From: Microcaldota archaeon
Lineage (GTDB): Archaea; Micrarchaeota; Micrarchaeia; Micrarchaeales; Micrarchaeaceae
Length of the DNA stretch: 34,818 nt
Reading direction: 5' to 3'
Assembly: GCA_021791535.1 (NCBI GenBank)
Contig: JAJYWI010000002.1
Coordinates: 1 to 34,818, forward strand
Shown here: positions 29,379 through 34,818 of the stretch, piece after piece
How positions within the stretch are numbered: the stretch's first letter is position 1
How the letters are laid out: the number at the start of each line of letters is the position of its first letter
Translations under genes and position numbers: made by a program
Notes under the pieces: model-generated
Database searches by the model: none
Told to the model about the DNA's origin: nothing
Seen by the model: the letters and a program-made list of their open reading frames with translations, nothing else

Positions 29379-30512
29379 TCAAGGGAGGAACCTCTTGGCC
29401 GCTATCTTCTCTCTTATGTAGTCTCCTACAAATGTCAGCTTCGGCCCCTGCAGCGTGTCCTGCTCGAGCTTCGTCTTGGTCTTTATGACCTTGTTGAGCT
29501 CTTCAACCCACGCTTTGTGCCTGTTTATCCATGGGTACTGCAGCATGTCCTGCGCCCTCTTTATGTCCACCTCCGAGGCCTTCATTGTCATCTTCTTAAG
29601 GAAGTCGTAGCGCTCTATGTCCTCCATAGTCACGCCGAGGAACTTTGCCTCTGGAGTCGCTATCTCCTTGCCCATGTAGGCGAGGTTTATGCTTCCGGTC
29701 TTTATCGTCCAGTATATGTACCACCCCCACGCGTCACAGTCGTTGAAGACGTAGATCGGGAGGCCTTTGTCCGCGAGCTTCCTTATAAGTCGGCGCGTGC
29801 CCCGCGCGGCCTGCCCCTGCGGCGATATGAGTATGCAGTTCTCCTTCTTCCAGAAGCCATCCTCGTTAAGCCTCTGCCAGACGGCGTCCTTCTCCACAAC
29901 AAGCACGTACTTCGCCCTCACATCAGTGAACTCTATCTCGTTGTCCACATCGCTCGGTATCGCCCATCCGCTCCTCCCCTGCTTTGCCGCATCTATAAGC
30001 TGGTGCTCCCCGCCGAACGTGTCGTGTATCTTCAGGTTGCCTGCTAGCACTCCCTTCCTATTAGCGTTAAGGTTGAGGTCCTCCCTCTTTACGCCGAGGG
30101 ACACCTCAAGATCCTCTATGAGAGGGTTCGATTCTGCCTGTTCGTTGAATATGTTCTCATCGACATCTTCCCCCAACGAGTACTTAAGCTGGTAAAAGAG
30201 CCCCCTTATTGACGTGTGCAGATTCTCGTTGATGAACTTGTAGCACTTCGACGCTATCGCGACCGTCTGCATGAACCGCTTCGCCTGGGCGACGTTCACG
30301 AAGTTGCGCTCCTCGGGATTCTTGCCGAGCATCAGCACCCCTGCCTTCTCGTCGTACTTAACGTTGGATCTCGACCTCGAGAGTGTGGTGAAGGTAGGGC
30401 TCTTGCCCTTTTCCACCTCTTCTAATATGCCCTTCCCGAAAACCTCGAGCTTCTTCTTCGCATCCGCATCTTTGCGTTCGCTCACTCTCTCACTTTCCGT
30501 TCGGCTGCTCAT
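29379..30512 (-). CDS. top6A: DNA topoisomerase VI subunit A
   Basis: The 377-residue protein has the 5Y-CAP domain with Y107 in [10 protein letters not shown] in the position of the DNA-cleaving tyrosine (the usual double tyrosine is F-Y here). Its Toprim domain has [11 protein letters not shown] (E207) and D258-C-D260-AWGWY, the metal-binding residues. With subunit B it forms a type IIB topoisomerase that relaxes and decatenates DNA. Subunit B, often adjacent, is not in this window. The start overlaps the end of lonB by 23 nt. Confidence 0.94.
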   Translation of the reverse strand: MSSRTESERVSERKDADAKKKLEVFGKGILEEVEKGKSPTFTTLSRSRSNVKYDEKAGVLMLGKNPEERNFVNVAQAKRFMQTVAIASKCYKFINENLHTSIRGLFYQLKYSLGEDVDENIFNEQAESNPLIEDLEVSLGVKREDLNLNANRKGVLAGNLKIHDTFGGEHQLIDAAKQGRSGWAIPSDVDNEIEFTDVRAKYVLVVEKDAVWQRLNEDGFWKKENCILISPQGQAARGTRRLIRKLADKGLPIYVFNDCDAWGWYIYWTIKTGSINLAYMGKEIATPEAKFLGVTMEDIERYDFLKKMTMKASEVDIKRAQDMLQYPWINRHKAWVEELNKVIKTKTKLEQDTLQGPKLTFVGDYIREKIAAKRFLP

Positions 30513-32430
30513 GCTTCCTGAGCTCCCTTATTATCTCGTCCTTGCGCTTGCTCTGCTTTATCGAGTATTTCATGACATCAGCCAGGGTTTTCACCGGCAC
30601 CACCTTTATCTTCCTCAGCCTCTCCTTAGCTATGTAGACGTCATCGCGGTTGCTCTGCGGTATTATCACGGTGCGCATGCCGGCGTTTATCGCCGCCTCT
30701 ATCTTGCTGGTCACGCCGCCTACAGGCAGCACCGCCCCCCTCACGGACAGGGATCCCGTCATTGCGACCGATTGGTCAACAGGCAGGTTTTCCATGGCGG
30801 AGATTATGCTTATCGCTACGGATATGCTTGCGCTGTCCCCCTCCACGCCTGCATACGACTGCAGGAACTGCACGTGCATGTCGTAGTTGGCGACGTCTTT
30901 GCCGATGTGCTTCTTTATTATCGCGCTCACGTTCTTCACAGCCTCGTTCGCTATCTTCCCGAGCTTGCCGGTAGGTATGAACTTGCCTTCAGCTCTGGAG
31001 CTTGCCGGCGTGACCTCGGCGACAAGGGGCAGCACTATGCCGGCTGACGTTATGGCCGACGATCCCATCACTGCCAGGCCATTCACCTTGCCAATGCTGA
31101 ACCCTCGGTTGGTGAAGACCTGATAGTCCTTAGTGTATTCTATTTCCTGCGTGACGGCTTGGGACTCTATTGAGCTTGAGAGCTTCTTCGCGTCTATCAC
31201 GTCCTGCCTGGTAACCAACTTCTGCTTCCTCTCCACAGCTAGGTCGCCGGCAGCCCTGACCATCCCGCCGAGGTCCCTGAGTATGAGAGTGAGCCTTTTC
31301 TTCCTGCCTGCGCGCCTGCGCGCCTCCTCTATTATCTCGTTAACTGCGTCTTTGTCGAAGTGCGGTATCTTGCCGTCCTTCTTCACCTCCTGGGCTATGA
31401 ATTGGAGCAGGGCCGTGCGGTTGCTGTCGTTATCCTCCATCGTAGACTCCATGTACACCTCATAGCCGTACCCGCGTATCCTGGAGCGCAATGCTGGATG
31501 CATCGCCTGTATGTCCTGCAGGTTTCCGGCAGCTACCAGTATGAAGTCGGTCGGGACAGGCTCGGTCTTCACAAGCGCTCCTGAACTCATCTCGCTCTGG
31601 CCGGTTATCGAATATTTCCTCTCCTGCATCGCAGTAAGGAGATCCTGCTGCGACTTCGGCTCCAGCCTTGACACCTCATCTATGAACAGGACTCCCTTGT
31701 TTGCCTTATGGACCGCGCCGCTCTCCACCCTAAGATGGGCAGGAGTACCTAGCCCACCAGACTGCAGCGGATCATGCCTGCAGTCCCCGAAAAGCGCGCC
31801 AGCTCTAGAACCTGTGGCGTCTATGAAAGGCGCGTGCTTATATCCTGTGTTGTCAACTATCAACTTAGGCTCATTGTAATCTGTTGCGCCAAGTATGCCT
31901 GCGCGGCGTGTTACGCTGCTCATGAACATCACCATGGCCCCGAATATCAGTATGCCGAGGATTAGGGCAGCAAGCACTATTATCTCGTATCCGGTTATGT
32001 AGCCGCTAAGCGACAGGCCGAACAGGACTATGACAAGGAGCAGTATTATCGGCGTTACAAGTGATGCCCCCTTGCCCATCATCATCCTGTTCTTCATCCG
32101 CTCTTTCTGCAGGATCTGCCTGCCCTGGCCGTCGCCGCCTTTCTGCCTCGCCTCTTCATTCGGATACGTCTTTACCGCCTTGATAAGCGGCATGTTCTCG
32201 TCGTTGACATTCTTGTAGACAAGTATGTCCTCGAGGTCTGCAGCCGGTAGCAGCTCGGCCATGGCTTGGGCTAGCATCGTTTTCCCGGTGCCTGGAGATC
32301 CGACTAGCAGCACGTTCCTTCGCTGTTTTGCCGCCTTCTTGATTATCTCTGTGGCAGTGCTTTGCCCGATTACCTGGTCGATTAGCTTTTCTGAGACCTT
32401 GACATCTGCAGTCGTCTTGAAGTTCTGCAT
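30490..32430 (-). CDS. lonB: membrane-anchored ATP-dependent protease LonB
   Basis: The 646-residue protein is an archaeal LonB. It has Walker A GSPGTGKT (44-51), two transmembrane helices (about 124-145 and 149-170) inserted before Walker B VLFIDE (247-252), and a C-terminal protease domain with S533 in GVEGDSAS and K576 in GVTSKIEAA, the Ser-Lys dyad. It degrades membrane and misfolded proteins and takes the place of FtsH in archaea. A TATA-like atattaatag about 35 nt before the ATG (minus strand, 32461-32470) drives it. Topo VI A follows with a 23-nt overlap. Confidence 0.96.
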   Translation of the reverse strand: MQNFKTTADVKVSEKLIDQVIGQSTATEIIKKAAKQRRNVLLVGSPGTGKTMLAQAMAELLPAADLEDILVYKNVNDENMPLIKAVKTYPNEEARQKGGDGQGRQILQKERMKNRMMMGKGASLVTPIILLLVIVLFGLSLSGYITGYEIIVLAALILGILIFGAMVMFMSSVTRRAGILGATDYNEPKLIVDNTGYKHAPFIDATGSRAGALFGDCRHDPLQSGGLGTPAHLRVESGAVHKANKGVLFIDEVSRLEPKSQQDLLTAMQERKYSITGQSEMSSGALVKTEPVPTDFILVAAGNLQDIQAMHPALRSRIRGYGYEVYMESTMEDNDSNRTALLQFIAQEVKKDGKIPHFDKDAVNEIIEEARRRAGRKKRLTLILRDLGGMVRAAGDLAVERKQKLVTRQDVIDAKKLSSSIESQAVTQEIEYTKDYQVFTNRGFSIGKVNGLAVMGSSAITSAGIVLPLVAEVTPASSRAEGKFIPTGKLGKIANEAVKNVSAIIKKHIGKDVANYDMHVQFLQSYAGVEGDSASISVAISIISAMENLPVDQSVAMTGSLSVRGAVLPVGGVTSKIEAAINAGMRTVIIPQSNRDDVYIAKERLRKIKVVPVKTLADVMKYSIKQSKRKDEIIRELRKHEQPNGK

Positions 32431-32507
32431 CGATAATTACCAGTAGTATTATCTAGACAAACTATTAATATCCTCTGATTATCTTTGTGTCGGAAACGCA
32501 CGCAAAG

Positions 32508-32517
32508 CTTTTAATAT
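32508..32517 (+). promoter_or_regulatory. TATA box of the uL29-aIF1 unit
   Basis: The element cttttaatat lies 26-35 nt before the GTG at 32543, predicting a leaderless transcript. Confidence 0.55.
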
Positions 32518-32542
32518 CTGAAAGGTGCAATAGTAATCACAG

Positions 32543-32749
32543 GTGTCTGAAATAAAAGCGCGTGAACTACGTTCTCTGTCTGACAGCGCACTTAGAACCA
32601 AGCTAGGCGAGCTTGAGCTAGAGCTGAGCATAGAAAGGAGGAAAGTGGCATCGACAGGCGTAGCCAGCAAGGTGATCAAGGCGCGCGAGATTAGGAGGAC
32701 CATTGCGAGGATAAACACTATCCTGAACGAGAAGGGTGCAAAGAGCTAA
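32543..32749 (+). CDS. rpl29: large ribosomal subunit protein uL29
   Basis: The 68-residue two-helix protein (SEIKARELRSLSDSALRTKL, then ELELELSIERRKV and the end VIKAREIRRTIARINTIL) is uL29. The GTG start fits the TATA position. In most archaea uL29 lies between uS3 and aIF1 in the S10/spc superoperon; here only the downstream neighbour aIF1 is kept. The stop overlaps the aIF1 start by one base (TAATG). Confidence 0.94.
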   Translation: MSEIKARELRSLSDSALRTKLGELELELSIERRKVASTGVASKVIKAREIRRTIARINTILNEKGAKS

Positions 32750-33054
32750 TGCCAGACGTATGCCCGAAATGCGGATTGCCCAAAGACATCTGTGTATGCT
32801 CGGTACTTGACCGCGAGACTGAGAGCAAGATACGGGTCTACACAAAGAAGGCGAAGTTCAACAGGATTGTGACAGTCATAGAAGGAATAAACAACGATGA
32901 GTTGGAGCGCGCCGAGAAGAACCTGAAGCGTTTGCTAGCCTGCGGCGGGACAAGCCGCGATGGCGTGGTAGAGCTGCAGGGCGACCATAAGGACACAACA
33001 AAGAAGGCTCTGATCGGGATGGGTTACAAGGAGGACATAATAGATGTCATCTGA
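32749..33054 (+). CDS. eif1: translation initiation factor aIF1 (SUI1 family)
   Basis: The 101-residue protein has an N-terminal cysteine segment CPKCGLPKDICVC (C5, C8, C15, C17) and the SUI1 domain: VTVIEGI, KNLKRLLACGGTSRDG and VELQGDHKD. It monitors start-codon choice on the small subunit. RNase P protein 1, which often follows in archaea, is missing; an HD-domain gene follows instead. Confidence 0.94.
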   Translation: MPDVCPKCGLPKDICVCSVLDRETESKIRVYTKKAKFNRIVTVIEGINNDELERAEKNLKRLLACGGTSRDGVVELQGDHKDTTKKALIGMGYKEDIIDVI

Positions 33055-33063
33055 GGTGCCCCC

Positions 33064-33723
33064 ATGGACGCCAGGGGGATAATTGATTCGATAGGCGATA
33101 TTTATGATAGGTTTGAGATACCGCCGAACCTGCAAATGCACATGTTCAGAGCTGCCGCGCTGGTGGAGCTTGTCTGTGACAACTGGAAGGGGCCGAGAAT
33201 AAACAAAGCGGACATAATATCCGTTTCGCTGATACACGACCTTGGCAACATAGTCAAGTTCGACCTGGAGACTTCAGCTGCCCTAAAGCTCTATTACGAC
33301 CAAACTGAAGAAGCGATTGGTAAGCTGCGGGAAGTGCGGGGCCGGACTATAGCGAAGTATGGCACTGATGACCACGCTGCAACTCAAATGATGGCAAAGG
33401 AGCTCGGCATAAACAAAAGGCTAATGTACCTCCTGACTTACGGTGGCCACGCCTTCACCGACACTGAGATAATTGTGCCTGACGACTGGGACGTCAAGAT
33501 ATACGCGTACGCAGATTTCAGGATAGGGCCTTTTGGTATAATGCCGTTAAAGGACAGGTTTGAAGAATTCAGGAGAAGGCAAGAGATACGGATAGAGAGG
33601 GGCGCGAAGAACTGGTCGTACGAGCACATTGATGCGATTGTGGCAGCCGGGTTTGCGCTTGAGAAAGAACTCCAGGCCAACGTCTCGTTGCGGCTTGATC
33701 AAGTGACATCCTCTCCCAACTAA
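33064..33723 (+). CDS. HD-domain phosphohydrolase, C-terminus apparently altered by an IS insertion
   Basis: The 219-residue protein has an early histidine (H26 in LQMHMFRAA), the HD pair H58-D59 in SLIHDLGNI, and later TDDHAATQMM and a metal-supporting Asp in YAYADFRIGP. This is the pattern of HD nucleotidases and nucleic-acid-linked phosphohydrolases. The last residues (VTSSPN) and the TAA stop are read from sequence belonging to the TnpB element end (from about 33700), so the original C-terminus was probably different. The start is 9 nt after aIF1. Confidence 0.75.
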   Translation: MDARGIIDSIGDIYDRFEIPPNLQMHMFRAAALVELVCDNWKGPRINKADIISVSLIHDLGNIVKFDLETSAALKLYYDQTEEAIGKLREVRGRTIAKYGTDDHAATQMMAKELGINKRLMYLLTYGGHAFTDTEIIVPDDWDVKIYAYADFRIGPFGIMPLKDRFEEFRRRQEIRIERGAKNWSYEHIDAIVAAGFALEKELQANVSLRLDQVTSSPN

Positions 33724-33733
33724 AGGTTGGGAG
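33713..33733. other. terminal hairpin of the IS200/IS605-type element (right end)
   Basis: CTCCCAAC (33713-33720) and GTTGGGAG (33726-33733) form an 8-bp stem with a 5-nt loop, just beyond the tnpB stop. Such hairpins mark the ends of IS200/IS605 elements, and in TnpB systems the right end also contains the omega RNA that guides the nuclease. The exact cleavage point is probably near 33695-33705 (a ttgatcaa palindrome is at 33695-33702). Confidence 0.6.
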
Positions 33734-33758
33734 CTTCCAGAGTGGCTATGATTGGTCG

Positions 33759-34818
33759 TCATGATGCCACCCGTATAGTTCCTGCTTCGTCGGCAACCGC
33801 CTCCCTTACGAAAGGTCTTACATCGTCTCCACAGGCTTGACTTCCCGAATGTCCTTCGGTAGCTCTATTGAGTATATTTATCGATGCGTTAATGTCCCTA
33901 TCTTTTGACATACCGCACTTCTCGCATAGGAATGCCCTCTGCGATATGGATATTTTCTGCACGTTCTTGCACTCACTGCACGTCATTGACGTATATTGGG
34001 GTTCCACTCCAACTGCCACGCAACCAGCGCTTTCAGCCTTGTATTGCAGAAGTTGTGTGAAGTTTCCCCATGAGGCTTCATTTATGGACTTTGCAAATCT
34101 ATGGTTCTTTACCATATTCGATATTTCCAGATCTTCGTATGCAATGAATGAGTATGAATTTATCAATTCGTGCGAAAGTTTGTGGAGCCTGTCCTGCCTT
34201 ATTCTTGCGATATATTCTGAATATTTGGCAAACTTTATTACCGCCGTCCTTCTGTTGTGCGAGCCTTTCTTCTTTCTTGAAACGCCCTTTTGCAGAATCT
34301 TTGCGTGTTTTCTCTGGTGCTTTGTTATTCTTGTATTCTGATGAATGGTATTATCTGAGAGCGCAGCATACTGCATTACCCCCAAATCCATTCCTACTTT
34401 TGGTTTATTGTTTGATACGAATGGTTTATCTTCCCGTTCGACTGCAATGGTGATATACCATTCCAGCGACTTTGTTTTCTTTATGGTAAGCGTCTTGATT
34501 GTTCCTTCTATTTCCCTGTGGTTCACGAAGTTTATCCTGCCTATCTTTGAGAGTTCAGCCTTTTTCTTTTCCATCTTGAAGCCATTGGTCTGGGGATATG
34601 TCAGCGAAGATACGAACTTCTTGTATCTTGGGAAGCCGACTTTTACGTTCTTTCCCTGCTTCTTTTCTTTGCACCTTCTGAAGAAGTGCATGTAAGCGTC
34701 TGATACTCTTTTTGAAACATTCTGGAGAACCTGCGAGTGCAGTTCTGCAAATTCTGGCCTTTCCTTCTTTATCTGCGTTATCCAGACATTCATTCTGTAT
34801 TCCGTAAGCATCTTTCCT
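33759..34818 (-). CDS. tnpB: TnpB RNA-guided nuclease of an IS200/IS605-type element (N-terminus outside window)
   Basis: The frame stays open to the right edge; counting from the first internal ATG (34809-34811), 350 residues are visible. It keeps the RuvC residues D142 in GMDLG, E226 in AYEDLEI and D306 in KDRDINAS, and the zinc finger C278-x2-C281 with C296-x2-C299. The early YKKFVSSLTYPQ segment is also typical. The first part, usually about 60 residues, is off the edge. All catalytic residues are intact, so the nuclease may be active. No tnpA is visible. TnpB proteins cut DNA guided by an omega RNA made from the right end of the element (family knowledge). Confidence 0.92.
   Translation of the reverse strand, partial: GKMLTEYRMNVWITQIKKERPEFAELHSQVLQNVSKRVSDAYMHFFRRCKEKKQGKNVKVGFPRYKKFVSSLTYPQTNGFKMEKKKAELSKIGRINFVNHREIEGTIKTLTIKKTKSLEWYITIAVEREDKPFVSNNKPKVGMDLGVMQYAALSDNTIHQNTRITKHQRKHAKILQKGVSRKKKGSHNRRTAVIKFAKYSEYIARIRQDRLHKLSHELINSYSFIAYEDLEISNMVKNHRFAKSINEASWGNFTQLLQYKAESAGCVAVGVEPQYTSMTCSECKNVQKISISQRAFLCEKCGMSKDRDINASINILNRATEGHSGSQACGDDVRPFVREAVADEAGTIRVAS

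Noticed and set aside
33713-33733. Hairpin as an intrinsic terminator of the uL29-aIF1-HD operon
   Set aside because: Its position next to tnpB and its sequence fit the element's right end, and no T-tract follows on the plus strand.
1-34818. CRISPR arrays, rRNA genes, replication origin repeats
   Set aside because: No regularly spaced repeats, rRNA-like stretches or clusters of origin boxes were found. The only notable repeats are the 27-bp att pair and the 42-bp coding tandem.

Overview
This is a gene-dense window (GC near 50% by eye) from an archaeal chromosome. The domain is clear from eS19, eL39, eL31, eL20/LX, uL30 and uL15, aIF1, aIF6, prefoldin alpha, PDCD5-like protein, Topo VI subunit A, membrane LonB, an RPA-like OB protein, diphthamide ligase, ADP-forming acetyl-CoA synthetase, CPSF-like beta-CASP nucleases, an intron-containing tRNA-Tyr and TATA boxes about 25-45 nt before starts. 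Very short spacers, many overlapping genes and a dispersed ribosomal superoperon suggest a reduced genome such as a DPANN lineage (Micrarchaeota/ARMAN-like). That placement is inference and has not been tested by a tree.

Layout. 1-1.6 kb: a partial gene, small hypothetical genes, a MazG-like gene, a GNAT-like gene and tRNA-Ala. 1.6-6.1 kb (minus): uL30-uL15-GT4 glycosyltransferase-coiled-coil protein-beta-CASP nuclease as one likely operon. 6.1-8.3 kb: two tandem DUF973-like membrane proteins and two small unknowns. 8.3-12.6 kb: a repair and house-cleaning block (two divergent endonuclease III paralogues, NUDIX, PHP phosphoesterase, LMW-phosphatase-like protein, Dph6, tRNA-Val). 12.6-15.6 kb: a decayed NUDIX gene, an MBL hydrolase, a Ni-superoxide dismutase with its maturation peptidase, and an RPA-like protein. 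15.6-18.3 kb: a double-AAA CDC48-like ATPase with a multi-pass membrane domain in place of the usual N domain. 18.4-19.8 kb: tRNA-Tyr (16-nt intron), a HIT protein, and tRNA-Asp with a VapBC cassette bounded by a 27-bp repeat of the tRNA 3' end. 19.8-24.3 kb: a second beta-CASP nuclease, a tail-anchored PQ-repeat protein, acdB/acdA, and a small unknown. 24.4-28.0 kb: the translation/targeting cluster eS19-PDCD5-eL39-eL31-aIF6-eL20/LX-prefoldin alpha-FtsY, in which aIF6 is split by a -1 shift at a perfect slippery heptamer. 28.0-32.5 kb: a secretion/pilus ATPase, Topo VI A and LonB. 32.5-34.8 kb: uL29-aIF1, an HD protein and the right part of an IS200/IS605-type TnpB element that runs off the window.

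The strongest candidates for something new are the membrane CDC48-like ATPase, the integrase-less VapBC island in tRNA-Asp, the frameshifted aIF6, and the archaeal Ni-SOD/SodX pair. No stretch over 300 bases lacks a gene. No CRISPR array or rRNA was seen.
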